From Spirosoma sp. (GTDB lineage Bacteria; Bacteroidota; Bacteroidia; Cytophagales; Spirosomataceae): a DNA stretch of 64,000 nt. Both the position numbers and the translations under genes were made by a program. The DNA is taken from NCBI RefSeq assembly GCF_026391055.1, contig NZ_JAPLET010000030.1:434001-498000 (forward strand), in the 5' to 3' direction. Positions 26,701 to 35,655 of this stretch are shown here, one piece after another (position 1 is the first letter of the stretch; every line of letters starts with the position of its first letter). The notes beneath the pieces are model-generated. The model did no database searches, was not told the DNA's origin, and was given only the letters and a program-made list of their open reading frames with translations.

Positions 26701-28772
26701 AGTACGGCAATGCACCCATACGGGTCACGGCCCGCGCCATTGAGTTGGGCAATCTGGCCCGCCTGGCCAATCAGGATACTACCCTGGCCAGCGGACAGCT
26801 CAACGGAACTGTGATCGTGCGCGACTACATGAGTCAGGATAGTAAGATGGCCTTTACGGGCTCCATTTACGTCGACAGCCTGAAAGTCATGAGCAAACCG
26901 ATTGGTAACCTCACGGCCCGCTTCCGCAACGACACCGACGGACGAATTGGCGTAAATACCGTTCTGGCGGGCCCTTACAATGATGCCACAGTTACCGGCT
27001 TTTATAATCCCGAAAATGCCAAACAAGCCCTCGATCTGGCCATCAAACTAAACCGGCTGGACGCCCGCACCATCGAAGCCTTTAGCTTTGGCGAACTGCG
27101 GCAGGCAAAAGGACAGCTCACCGGCGAGTTCACCGTTGCGGGGGCAGTCGACAATCCTCAGATGAATGGCAGCGTATCCTTCGACTCGGTTGCGTTCAAC
27201 ATCAAACAACTCAATGCCACGTATAACATCGACAAGGAAAAGCTGGCTTTCTCGGGGCAGACCATTACCCTAAGCGGGTTCGATCTGCGCGATGAACAGG
27301 GCCGGACGTTAACGACAGACGGTACCGTGGTGCTTAAAAATCTGCCCGATGCTGCGTACAACCTGCGCGTCCGGGCCGACCATTTCCAGGTGCTCAATGC
27401 CAGCCGGAAGGACAACGATTACGCCTATGGACAGGCCGCCGTTACCACCGATCTTCGGATCAAAGGAACGGGTACCAATGCGTCCGTCAATGGCACCGTC
27501 AGGCTGGAAGACGGTAGTAAAATTTCGATGGTGCTGCCCGATGAAGCGGCTAGTGCAAATGAGGCTAACGGCATTGTGACATTCATTAACCACAGCGATT
27601 CGCTGGCGCTGGTAAAGTACCTGTACAAGCCCAAACAGGATACCCTGGGGCCCCGGCTGGCCTTTGAGCAGTTAAGCAACTCCACCATTTCGGTCGATCT
27701 GGAAGCTGATGAAAAATCGGAACTGACGATTGTGGTGGACGAACTGAACGGTGACTACCTCCGCGCACGGGGCAACGCCCGACTCAACGTTGGCGTTACG
27801 GCTTCGGGCGAAGTGACCGTACTGGGTCGGTACGAAGTGACCGAGGGTGAATACTCGCTTACCTACCAGGTCCTGAAACGACAGTTTGAGCTTCAGAAAG
27901 GCGGCTACATCAACTTTACCGGCGATCCGCTCAAAGCCGACATCAACATGACGGCCGTTTATAAAGTATCGGCCCCTCCGTCGGACCTGATCGGCAGTGA
28001 GTCTAACGCCATTGGTGCGGCATCACTCAAGCGCAAACTTCCGTTTGAAGTTGACTTAACCATCAGCGACAATCTGGCGGCTCCCAAACTTAGTTTCGAC
28101 ATTCGGGCTCCGGAAATAGAAAACAACGGGGCAGGATCAGACAATTCCCTTGCCACCAGCGTTGAAACGAAGCTGCGGACACTCCGCCAAGACCCGGCGC
28201 AGATCAACAAACAGGTGTTTGCGCTGCTTATCCTGAGTCGGTTCCTGCCGGAGAACTCCGCGGATTTCTTCTCGGGATCGGACAATGGCGGGTTGAACAC
28301 TCAGGCCGAGAACATTGCCCGCAGCAGTGTCAGCAAACTCATTTCGGATCAGTTAGGCCGGCTGGCATCGGGTGTACTGAAAGGCTTCGATGTCGACTTC
28401 AACTTGCTCTCGCAGGCGGGTAGCGCCAATACGGGCGGCACCACAAACGGCAGCCGGACCGACCTGAACGTTGGCCTGTCGAAGAGCTTTCTGGCGGGCC
28501 GGGTAACCGTTTCGGTCGGCAAAAACTTTGTGCTGGACAACTCGGCCAACGCGGCTGTTCCGAGCCAGAATCAAGTCTTCGACAACATATCGGCCAACTA
28601 TAACATTACCCGCGATGGTCGCTACGTACTACGGGCGTATCGTCGCAACGACTACCAGGCCGTGCTCGATGGCTATATTATTGAAACGGGGGTTGGCTTC
28701 ATTATTTCAATGGATTTCAATACACTGTCCGAGATCTTTCGTCGGTCATCGCCTGCCCCTGCCCTGAATTAA
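23712..28772 (+). CDS. tamB: TamB family translocation/assembly module protein
   Basis: A 1686-residue envelope-spanning protein. One N-terminal membrane anchor (FVRILLGLLAIVLLLAGFVVIIATTPWG) is followed by a long beta-rich AsmA/TamB bridge with repeated short strands, and the C-terminal DUF490 domain, including YEVTEGEYSLTYQVLKRQF and NYNITRDGRYVLRAYRRNDY. Such proteins work with an Omp85 barrel in outer-membrane protein or lipid transport. The start is a GTG at 23712. The next gene, 6 bases on, encodes the partner barrel, so the pair is an operon. Confidence 0.94.
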   Translation: MSKLFVRILLGLLAIVLLLAGFVVIIATTPWGQQLVTRQVNSYLAQKLQSPFHIGRIRYSIPDWVELEDVFFKTPKGDTLLNGGRMRVDLDMWGLLNNRVAINQIELEHIRLNISRTLPDTAFNFQYILNAFDTGAAPEPSDTVSTPMAINLTGIALKDVRIKYKDDVTGADVNAYMDSLRAGFSATDVTTSKYHLSNVAVNGLDVYTRLYEGLPTPPGAPSKPGDTLDLALGKWQINRARWDIRVETADFKTKGSAERLAMESDYFYLDGEKIGIKSLDLANADVAATLTKPTKKAVPTPPSATSAITPGWQARLTNVRFANNRIRYDDETAPRQKTGLDYGHLDLQNLGIDGRFLVYQDLGKRGQRISGQLRNGRFRATSGFVLQQLEGNILYTDTTTTITKLYVQTPTSLLRDQLVLRYDSLGQLTDPRFAKRVAVRVNLRQSRLSVEDVLQLAPFLADTPPFAGNRGGVFRANAQATGTLAALNLPRLEFDMLSGTRIRASGRLTNVTDPDRIGVDMAIQDATTNLADINKLVPKGTIPSSIALPPSFNLTGKLKGALNDLVLDAKLNTAWGTAGFDGRLAGFVAGKNQTYKGTLNLNDFDAGKWLKQTGTVGKITGRATVDGRGIDVNTLTTRFDLAIQSAELNGYRYQNLDAEGRLANGNLNLVGALKDPNANLALDIKANLKGNFPSVAGQTVINELNLQQLKLYKDPLSLKGKINLDMASTDPAKPVGTVSASDAVVTLSGKSYPVDSLYARLSADGAIKNVVAQLPGAQLRLNGQFEYAQLYDIIAGEISQYIALPSLTYKRIPPPHAFTLNLKAYQNPLFQAFVPALTRMDTVRFNAYLDNTRDTTLSATLRTGVVVYDTTTLQGSTMAIRGANNQLKVDGRIDGVLYNGITIRQTNINGIAANNRFRFAVVNKDSINQDLHGLSGTLTVIDSTYRFQFAPNGLLTNYQRWQTDTSGFAQYGSDGVLINRLHIETDQQSLEISSTEQYGNAPIRVTARAIELGNLARLANQDTTLASGQLNGTVIVRDYMSQDSKMAFTGSIYVDSLKVMSKPIGNLTARFRNDTDGRIGVNTVLAGPYNDATVTGFYNPENAKQALDLAIKLNRLDARTIEAFSFGELRQAKGQLTGEFTVAGAVDNPQMNGSVSFDSVAFNIKQLNATYNIDKEKLAFSGQTITLSGFDLRDEQGRTLTTDGTVVLKNLPDAAYNLRVRADHFQVLNASRKDNDYAYGQAAVTTDLRIKGTGTNASVNGTVRLEDGSKISMVLPDEAASANEANGIVTFINHSDSLALVKYLYKPKQDTLGPRLAFEQLSNSTISVDLEADEKSELTIVVDELNGDYLRARGNARLNVGVTASGEVTVLGRYEVTEGEYSLTYQVLKRQFELQKGGYINFTGDPLKADINMTAVYKVSAPPSDLIGSESNAIGAASLKRKLPFEVDLTISDNLAAPKLSFDIRAPEIENNGAGSDNSLATSVETKLRTLRQDPAQINKQVFALLILSRFLPENSADFFSGSDNGGLNTQAENIARSSVSKLISDQLGRLASGVLKGFDVDFNLLSQAGSANTGGTTNGSRTDLNVGLSKSFLAGRVTVSVGKNFVLDNSANAAVPSQNQVFDNISANYNITRDGRYVLRAYRRNDYQAVLDGYIIETGVGFIISMDFNTLSEIFRRSSPAPALN

Positions 28773-28778
28773 ACCGTT

Positions 28779-31202
28779 ATGACTTTCGTATCGACGCTAA
28801 AACTTTTCTTACATCACCTTACCGCTTTACGCAGACGGGCAAAGGGCACAATTCGTGTGCCTTATGCGGTGGTTGCGGTGCCGTTCACTATCTGGGTGCT
28901 CAGTGGCTGCAACATAGCTAAACATTTGCCGGCCAATGAACGACTATATATGGGGACGGATGTGCGGATTCAGGCCGACTCCACTATTTCGTCAACAGAG
29001 CAGGCTGGTCTGAAAACCCAGTTGGAAGAGCAGGCACGGCCCCGACCCAACAAACAGTTGTTCGGCTATCCGTATAAAGTCGGGTTTTATTACCTCTTCG
29101 GCGAGCCTAAAAAACCGAATGGTTTCCGGGCATGGTTTCGCCGTAAGTTTGGTCAGGAGCCCATACTGGCCAGCGCCAAAGCCATTTCATCGAATATTCC
29201 TGTTTTTAAGGCAACCCTGCAAAATCAGGGCTATTTCGGATCAGATGCCACGGGTAAGATTGTTGAAGATGGGTATAAGGCACGGGGTGTTTACGATGTT
29301 GATGTAAAACAGCGCTTTATTATCGACTCTACCGGCTTTCTGGTCGACTCTACGCCGGTTCGAAAAGCCCTGCTTGCCTCGGCCCGACGAACGGTTATCA
29401 AGAAAGGAAGTCCGTATCTCTTCGAAAACATCAAACTGGAGCGGGAGCGCATCAGTCAGTTTATCAAGCAGCGCGGCTTCTATTACTTTCTGCCCGACTA
29501 CATTGCCGTCATCGCCGATAACGATACCGCCCGCCACCGGACAAAACTATATTTCGCCATCAAACCGGATATGCCCGAAGCAGCCGGGGTACCCTATTAC
29601 ATCCGCGACGTCTTTATTTATTCGAACTACAACCTGTCGACCGCCCGTAATGACACCAACCGGCGGCAAGCATTTCAGACGAATGAACAGTTTAGGATCA
29701 TCGACTCTACACAGCGGTTCGACAATAAACTGTTCCGCGACATTGTAACGGTACGACCCGGCCAGCGGTACAATAGCCGGATGCAGGATTTGACCCTCTC
29801 CCGGTTCATTAATCTGGGCGCCTTCAAATTTGTCCGTAACCGCTTCGAGCCTGACCAGCAGGGCGACAGTGCCGTGCTCGATGTTCACTATTACCTGACA
29901 CCTTCCCCGGCCAAATCGGTGCGGGCCGAACTGGATGGCACGTCGCGTTCTAACAACTTCAATGGTACGCAGCTTATTCTAAGCTGGCGAAACCGCAATG
30001 CGCTGCGTCGGGCCGAATTACTGACCATCAATGCCAACGCTGGTATTGAATTTCAGGTGGCCTCGGCGGGCGAAGGAATTACCAACTACCGGTTTGGGGC
30101 CGATGCTACGTTGAGCTTCCCCAGACTTGTGTCTCCCCATCGTTTTTTATACGACCAGCGACAGGCCCTGCCAAAAACAAATGTTACTGTCGGCTATCAA
30201 ACGATCATTAGGGGAGGGCTTTACCGAATTAACTCGGCTCAAGTAACATTTGGCTATGCCTGGCGGCAGAGTCAGCAGTTGGAGCACGTCTTTCAGCCGT
30301 TTAACGTTAATTACGTTTATGTACCATCAAGCCAGATTAAGCCCCGAGTTCTTGAAATCATTGAAGATCCAGACATTTCTGACCTAATCAGAAGACAATA
30401 CATAAATACCGTTTTCCGCTCTAACCAGCTTATTTTAAGTTCGCTTTATACATTTAATTTCAACTCACCTATCCGTTCCCTTTCTCCAACTTCGTTCCGG
30501 ATAACGGCAAATGCAGAAGCTGCGGGTAACTTGGCAAGCCTTTTCTTCCGAAAACCGATAGAGGGTGAAGACCGGAATGGCATTTTTGGCGTCTCCTATG
30601 CCCAGTTTCTTCGGTTCGATGTCGACGGTCGATTATACCGTCGGCTGACACCAAAAATAACCTGGGCAAACCGTCTGTTTGCAGGCGTTGGCATCACCTA
30701 TGGCAACTCGAAAGGCTATCAGCTTCCCTTCACCAAACAGTATTTTGTGGGCGGCAGCAATAGCATCCGGGCTTTCCGGCCGAGAGCCATTGGACCGGGA
30801 CTGTTCACGCGTGACACCATCCGTAACCTGCCTCTGTTTCAGGACGGCGGGGGCGATATCAGGCTCGAAGCGAATACAGAGATACGCGCCAAGTTCAACA
30901 AGTATATCGAAGGGGCCGTTTTTGTCGATGCAGGCAACGTTTGGACCTATGCCAATACCGATACATTTGGAGAGGGAGCTCAATTCTCAAAAGCTTTTTA
31001 TAGCCAGATTGCCGTTGGCGCGGGCGCTGGTATCAGGATTGACTTATCGTATTTCCTGGTGCGACTTGATGTGGCCACTCCGCTTCGCAAACCTTATAAA
31101 ACAGAAGGCAGTGAATGGGTTATTGATAAAATGGCCTTTGGCAGCCCAACCTGGCGAAAAGAAAACCTGGTCTTTAATATAGGCGTTGGTTACCCGTTTT
31201 AA
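28779..31202 (+). CDS. tamL: TamL: lipidated TamA-like Omp85 outer-membrane barrel
   Basis: 807 residues. A basic N-terminus and hydrophobic stretch end in a lipobox (VLSGC, Cys46) followed by NIAKHLPANERLYMG, typical of the lipoprotein form of TamA in Bacteroidota. POTRA-like segments cover roughly 60-400. The C-terminal 16-strand barrel includes QYFVGGSNSIRAFRPRAIGPG, the conserved loop 6 motif, and ends in an aromatic (GVGYPF) as outer-membrane barrels do. Directly downstream of tamB. It probably inserts proteins or moves lipids in the outer membrane. Confidence 0.93.
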   Translation: MTFVSTLKLFLHHLTALRRRAKGTIRVPYAVVAVPFTIWVLSGCNIAKHLPANERLYMGTDVRIQADSTISSTEQAGLKTQLEEQARPRPNKQLFGYPYKVGFYYLFGEPKKPNGFRAWFRRKFGQEPILASAKAISSNIPVFKATLQNQGYFGSDATGKIVEDGYKARGVYDVDVKQRFIIDSTGFLVDSTPVRKALLASARRTVIKKGSPYLFENIKLERERISQFIKQRGFYYFLPDYIAVIADNDTARHRTKLYFAIKPDMPEAAGVPYYIRDVFIYSNYNLSTARNDTNRRQAFQTNEQFRIIDSTQRFDNKLFRDIVTVRPGQRYNSRMQDLTLSRFINLGAFKFVRNRFEPDQQGDSAVLDVHYYLTPSPAKSVRAELDGTSRSNNFNGTQLILSWRNRNALRRAELLTINANAGIEFQVASAGEGITNYRFGADATLSFPRLVSPHRFLYDQRQALPKTNVTVGYQTIIRGGLYRINSAQVTFGYAWRQSQQLEHVFQPFNVNYVYVPSSQIKPRVLEIIEDPDISDLIRRQYINTVFRSNQLILSSLYTFNFNSPIRSLSPTSFRITANAEAAGNLASLFFRKPIEGEDRNGIFGVSYAQFLRFDVDGRLYRRLTPKITWANRLFAGVGITYGNSKGYQLPFTKQYFVGGSNSIRAFRPRAIGPGLFTRDTIRNLPLFQDGGGDIRLEANTEIRAKFNKYIEGAVFVDAGNVWTYANTDTFGEGAQFSKAFYSQIAVGAGAGIRIDLSYFLVRLDVATPLRKPYKTEGSEWVIDKMAFGSPTWRKENLVFNIGVGYPF

Positions 31203-31211
31203 CGTACGTAA

Positions 31212-31290
31212 CGGGGGCTTTAGCCCGCGTAACAGAAGGTCCGTAACGCAAGGTCGACTTGCCTTCGGCTACGCGGGTTGAAGCCCCCCG
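31212..31290. repeat. REP-like inverted repeat at a convergent junction
   Basis: The arms at 31212-31231 (CGGGGGCTTTAGCCCGCGTA) and 31270-31290 are near-perfect complements. It lies between tamL and the convergent esterase. The inner part also pairs weakly. Confidence 0.8.
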
Positions 31291-31295
31291 CCGGA

Positions 31296-32018
31296 TCACT
31301 TCAATACAGGCCGGAGAGTCTGCCAGACAGTGTTGGCCACAATCTTATGTCCGGCGGGGGTTGGGTGAATACCGTCAGGCTGGTTTAATCTGGGGATACC
31401 GCCAACGTTTTCGAGAAGAAACGGAATTAGAACGGCCTTGTTCTTATCCGCCAGTTCCTTAAACAACCCCCGAAATTCGTTGGCGTAACTCGTGCCCATG
31501 TTGGGCGGAATCTGCATACCAGCGAGCACAATCGTAGCCTGCGGGCTCTTGAGCCGGACAGTATCCATGATGGCCTGTAAATTCTTACGGGTATCGGCTA
31601 GCGGCAGGCCCCGGAGTCCGTCATTACCGCCCAGTTCCAGCACGAACACCGCCACCGGCTGACGCAGTACCCAACCAATGCGGCTTTTGCCACCGGCAGT
31701 CGTTTCGCCACTTAAACCGGCATTGACAACGGTATAATTCAAGCCAAGCGAGTCGACCTTTTTTCCGATCAAAGCCGGAAACGCCTGCGACGGCTCCACC
31801 CCGTAACCAGCCGTCAGGCTGTTCCCGTAGAACAGAATGGTTTGTTTCTTGGCCGGAGACTCCGGTTTTGATGCAGCCTGTTGAGCGGATGTGCTTGTGG
31901 CGGCATCGTTCGTTTTCGTATCAGATGAACCACAGCCCCAGACCGTTAAGACCAGCAAGAACCCGCTTATCACAGAATGGAGTGATTTACTATTTGTGCA
32001 GAACTTCATTGTTTTCAT
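31296..32018 (-). CDS. TesA-like GDSL arylesterase/lysophospholipase, lipoprotein
   Basis: A 240-residue SGNH hydrolase. Block I is ILFYGNSLTAGYG (nucleophile Ser, in GNS in place of GDS), block III is ELGGNDGLRG, and the catalytic Asp/His are in PDGIHPTPAGH. A signal peptide with lipobox VWGC (Cys29) predicts a lipoprotein. It probably cleaves acyl esters in the periplasm. It is divergent from an ABC pair (32196, 32974), the same layout as E. coli tesA-ybbA-ybbP. Confidence 0.93.
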   Translation of the reverse strand: MKTMKFCTNSKSLHSVISGFLLVLTVWGCGSSDTKTNDAATSTSAQQAASKPESPAKKQTILFYGNSLTAGYGVEPSQAFPALIGKKVDSLGLNYTVVNAGLSGETTAGGKSRIGWVLRQPVAVFVLELGGNDGLRGLPLADTRKNLQAIMDTVRLKSPQATIVLAGMQIPPNMGTSYANEFRGLFKELADKNKAVLIPFLLENVGGIPRLNQPDGIHPTPAGHKIVANTVWQTLRPVLK

Positions 32019-32195
32019 ACGAGTTACTTGATGAACACAACGTGGTGCGCCATTGCGACGCAGAGAACACAGCGATGATCGTCAATTAGTTATCCGTTTG
32101 TTCCTTGTATTCGTTGGCTTAGGTAGTCGTTTACGGCTTTACCAATAACCCAATAACCACTAACTAAGAAAGTCGCAACAACCCTTTTTTGTTCC

Positions 32196-32912
32196 ATGAG
32201 CATTCTTCGCGTCGAAAATCTGACGAAAACCTATTCGAGTGGGGGGCAGGATTTAACCGTTCTGCACGGCGTCAACTTCACCCTCGAACCCGGCGATACC
32301 TTTTCCATCGTTGGCCCATCGGGCAGCGGCAAAACAACCCTGCTGGGCTTATGTGCGGGTCTGGACCGGTCTTCGTCGGGTAGCGTTTATTTGAACGACG
32401 TTCGGCTGGATACACTCAACGAAGATCAGCGGGCGGCTATCCGCAACCAGTACGTTGGCTTTATTTTCCAGAACTTCCAGTTACTACCCACGCTCACCGC
32501 CCTCGAAAACGTGATGGTGCCGCTCGAACTTCGTGGCGAAAAGGGAGCCGCCAAAGCAGCTCAGGCCCTGCTGGAACGCGTCGGGCTGGGCAAGCGCGGG
32601 CACCACTACCCTACCCAGCTTTCGGGTGGCGAGCAGCAGCGCGTATCGCTGGCCCGTGCCTTTGCCAACCGGCCTAAACTACTTTTTGCCGATGAGCCAA
32701 CCGGCAACCTCGACGCCGACACCAGCGCCACCGTTGTCGATCTGCTCTTTGAACTCAACCGCGAAGCCGGAACAACCCTCGTTCTGGTCACGCACGATAT
32801 GGAACTGGCCGCCCGTACTCAACGGGTTATCCGTATAAAAGGCGGAACGGTCGTTTCTGATACCGAAGAGCGAATCGGAACGCCGAATCGGAGCGAAAGA
32901 GTGAACGAGTGA
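32196..32912 (+). CDS. ybbA: ABC transporter ATPase, YbbA/LolD type
   Basis: 238 residues. Walker A is GPSGSGKTT, the signature [15 protein letters not shown], and Walker [14 protein letters not shown], with the LolD/MacB family architecture. It energises the FtsX-like permease encoded 61 bases downstream. The last residues (SERVNE) are encoded by a word-type repeat arm that also supplies the stop codon, so the C-terminus is probably an extension of little importance. Confidence 0.92.
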   Translation: MSILRVENLTKTYSSGGQDLTVLHGVNFTLEPGDTFSIVGPSGSGKTTLLGLCAGLDRSSSGSVYLNDVRLDTLNEDQRAAIRNQYVGFIFQNFQLLPTLTALENVMVPLELRGEKGAAKAAQALLERVGLGKRGHHYPTQLSGGEQQRVSLARAFANRPKLLFADEPTGNLDADTSATVVDLLFELNREAGTTLVLVTHDMELAARTQRVIRIKGGTVVSDTEERIGTPNRSERVNE

Positions 32913-32968
32913 CAACACTCACACTAGTTCACCACCTTGGCAAATCGCTCTTTCACTATTCACTCTTT
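32891..32968. repeat. Word-type inverted repeat overlapping the ybbA stop codon
   Basis: AAAGAGTGAA (32896-32905) pairs with 32959-32968. Related GAGCGAAAGAGTGAA words extend across both arms. The left arm contains the end of ybbA and its TGA (32910-32912); the right arm ends a few bases before the ybbP ATG. The words match those at 3045-3097. Confidence 0.7.
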
Positions 32969-32973
32969 AAATT

Positions 32974-35499
32974 ATGTCCTGGCTTTTTCGAATGGCCTGG
33001 CGCGATAGCCGCCGGAGCCGACAGCGGTTACTACTATTTATGTCGGCCATTGTGCTGGGCATTGCCGCTTTAGTAGCCATCAACTCGTTTGGCGATAACC
33101 TCGCCCGCAGTATTGACGACCAGGCACGCGAACTCCTGGGTGCAGACCTGACGCTTTCCTGGAGCCGACCACCCTCGCCGAAAACAACGAAACTGGTAAA
33201 GACAATGGGCCGCGACCGGGCCTACGAAGTTTCGTTTGCCTCGCTCGTTTCTATCCCCAAAACGGGGGGTGTCCGACTGGCGCAGGTGAAAGGGCTGGAA
33301 GGAAATTTTCCCTATTACGGAACCTGGGAAGTACAACCGGCATCGGCCATCAAATCCTTCCGGCAGGCCACAGAGCGGGTAGCGTTAGTCGACGATGGGC
33401 TGCTGGTCCAGCTTGGTGCTCAACCCGGCGACTCGGTAAGGGTTGGCAACTTGTCTTTTCTGATTGCGGGGCGGGTCACAAAAACACCGGGGCAGGCGGC
33501 CATTGCGGCTACCGTTGCGCCAACGGTCTTCATTCCAAACCAATTTCTGTCTGGTACCGGCCTGTTGCAGCGCGGCAGCCGGGTAGCCTATAAATACTAT
33601 TACCAGTTTGCGCCCGGCACCAATGTAGAAAAATACATCAAGACCATCTCGGCCCGGCTGGATAAGGAAGGTATAAGCTACGACACCGTTGACGGGCGCA
33701 AGAAACAAACCGGCCGTTCCTTCGCCGACCTGACCAAATACCTTAGTCTGGTAGCCTTCGTGGCCCTTTTACTGGGCTGCGTGGGCGTAGCCAGCGCCGT
33801 TCAGCTGTACGTCAAAGAGAAGGTAACGTCGGTCGCTATCTTGCGAACACTCGGTGCCAGCGGGCGACAGGCCTTTCTGATTTACCTCATTCAAACGGCC
33901 CTGATGGGCTTGCTTGGCGCAGTTATCGGCGCACTGGCCGGGTCGGTGGTGCAGTTGCTATTACCCCGTGTATTCAGCAACTTCCTGCCGGTAACAGTCG
34001 AAACCAGCCTATCGGTCACAGCTATTCTCGGCGGCATTGGAACGGGGGTACTCATTTCAGTGCTGTTTTCGTTACTTCCGTTACTGGCCATTCGAAACGT
34101 GTCGCCCCTCCGTACGCTCCGAAGTTCGTACGAAGCCGACCTCAGCAACCGTGACCCATTCCGGTGGCTGGTTTACCTGCTGGTGCTGGGCTTTATCGTT
34201 GGTTTTGCGTATCTACAAACAAAGAATTTCATGCTGGCCGTCGGTTTTACGGGTGGGCTGGCGGTGGCCTTCGGCATTTTAACGCTGCTTGGCCTGGGGC
34301 TTATCTGGCTGGTGCGTAAGTTCTTCCCGGCATCGTGGAGCTACGTCTGGCGGCAAAGTTTGGCCAATTTATACCGACCTAACAACCAGACCCTTATCCT
34401 CGTCACCTCCATTGGTCTGGGTGCGTTTCTGATTGCAACACTTTACCTTACCCAGGGTCTTTTGCTGGGCCGGGTGGAGTTGTCGGCGAGTGGTAAACAA
34501 CCCAACATGGTGCTGTTCGATATTCAGAATGCCCAGATTGCAGGCATCCGGTCGCTGGTGACGCAACAGAAGCTGCCTATTTTGCAGGAAGTGCCGGTGG
34601 TAACCATGCGCCTGAACGACATCAACGGAACCACCAATGCTGTTCCTAAGAATGCCAAAGACACGACCGCCAAAACACCCAGTTGGGCCTTCACCCGCGA
34701 GTACCGGGTTACCTATCGCGACACACTTATTTCGTCTGAAAAACTGGTATCGGGTAAAGCCCCCTACCAGGAAAACGGAGCTATTTACGTGTCTATTGAA
34801 AATGGCTTTCTGGATCGGATGCACCTAAAGCTGGGCGATACGCTCAACTTTAACGTGCAGGGTGCACCTATTCAAACAATTGTAGGCGGCACTCGTGAGG
34901 TAGAGTGGAACCGGGTGCAAACCAATTTTCTGGTCGTCTTTCCATCGGGCGTTCTGGAGCAGGCACCGCAGTTTCACGTGCTGATGACTCGCGTACCAGA
35001 TAACCAAACGTCGGCGGTACTTCAGCGGGCGCTGGTTAGTAACTTCCCGAACGTGTCGGCCATCGACCTAGGTTTGATCCTGAAAACGGTCGACGAAATT
35101 CTGGGGCAAATCTCTTTTGTTATTCAGTTTATGGCCCTGTTCAGCATTCTGACGGGGCTGCTGGTTCTGGCCAGTTCGGTCGTTATCAGCAAATACCAGC
35201 GTATGCGTGAGAGCGTACTGCTGCGAACACTGGGTGCCAGCCGCGGGCAGATTCTGCGAATTACGGCACTGGAGTACGGATTGTTGGGTTTGCTGGCAGC
35301 CCTCTCGGGTATTTTGCTTTCGCTGGTCAGCACATGGAGTCTGGCCCGGTTCGTCTTCGAGGTACCCTACCAGCCGAGTACCTTTCCGCTGGTCGTCATT
35401 GCCTTCACCGTTACGGCCCTGACTGTCGTGATCGGCGTTTTCAATAGCCGCGACGTGCTGGTCAGACCACCGCTGGACGTACTACGGGCGGAGGGGTAA
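32974..35499 (+). CDS. ybbP: FtsX-like ABC permease, YbbP type
   Basis: An 841-residue permease with two FtsX domains (about residues 260-380 and 715-835) and a membrane helix at the N-terminus before a large periplasmic domain. The repeated coupling segments are VAILRTLGASGRQAFLI and VLLRTLGASRGQILRI. Two extra helices lie in the middle (about 410-510). This matches YbbP, the partner of YbbA. The system is thought to act on lipoproteins, lipids or lysophospholipids in the envelope. It shares the divergent layout with the TesA-like esterase. Confidence 0.92.
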   Translation: MSWLFRMAWRDSRRSRQRLLLFMSAIVLGIAALVAINSFGDNLARSIDDQARELLGADLTLSWSRPPSPKTTKLVKTMGRDRAYEVSFASLVSIPKTGGVRLAQVKGLEGNFPYYGTWEVQPASAIKSFRQATERVALVDDGLLVQLGAQPGDSVRVGNLSFLIAGRVTKTPGQAAIAATVAPTVFIPNQFLSGTGLLQRGSRVAYKYYYQFAPGTNVEKYIKTISARLDKEGISYDTVDGRKKQTGRSFADLTKYLSLVAFVALLLGCVGVASAVQLYVKEKVTSVAILRTLGASGRQAFLIYLIQTALMGLLGAVIGALAGSVVQLLLPRVFSNFLPVTVETSLSVTAILGGIGTGVLISVLFSLLPLLAIRNVSPLRTLRSSYEADLSNRDPFRWLVYLLVLGFIVGFAYLQTKNFMLAVGFTGGLAVAFGILTLLGLGLIWLVRKFFPASWSYVWRQSLANLYRPNNQTLILVTSIGLGAFLIATLYLTQGLLLGRVELSASGKQPNMVLFDIQNAQIAGIRSLVTQQKLPILQEVPVVTMRLNDINGTTNAVPKNAKDTTAKTPSWAFTREYRVTYRDTLISSEKLVSGKAPYQENGAIYVSIENGFLDRMHLKLGDTLNFNVQGAPIQTIVGGTREVEWNRVQTNFLVVFPSGVLEQAPQFHVLMTRVPDNQTSAVLQRALVSNFPNVSAIDLGLILKTVDEILGQISFVIQFMALFSILTGLLVLASSVVISKYQRMRESVLLRTLGASRGQILRITALEYGLLGLLAALSGILLSLVSTWSLARFVFEVPYQPSTFPLVVIAFTVTALTVVIGVFNSRDVLVRPPLDVLRAEG

Positions 35500-35599
35500 G
35501 ACAGTGGCTCCTTCTACGTAGTTTCCCCTGTGCATCCTGCTGATCTACGGGAATATACGGCATTTACAGAACCCGTACATCCGCGCTAAAAACCGGATG

Positions 35600-35650
35600 A
35601 AAGAGGAGAGAACTTTGCATCATCAAACTACGCAAAACCCTCTCCTCTTT
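35600..35650 (+). repeat. Inverted repeat just upstream of the TPMT-like gene
   Basis: AAAGAGGAGAG (35600-35610) pairs perfectly with CTCTCCTCTTT (35640-35650), 5 bases before the ATG at 35656. The purine arm is the only Shine-Dalgarno-like stretch and would be held in the stem. Confidence 0.65.
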
Positions 35651-35655
35651 ACGTC

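Noticed and set aside
26400-27026. Open frame opposite tamB (208 codons)
   Set aside because: Shadow frame inside the clearly coding tamB sequence.
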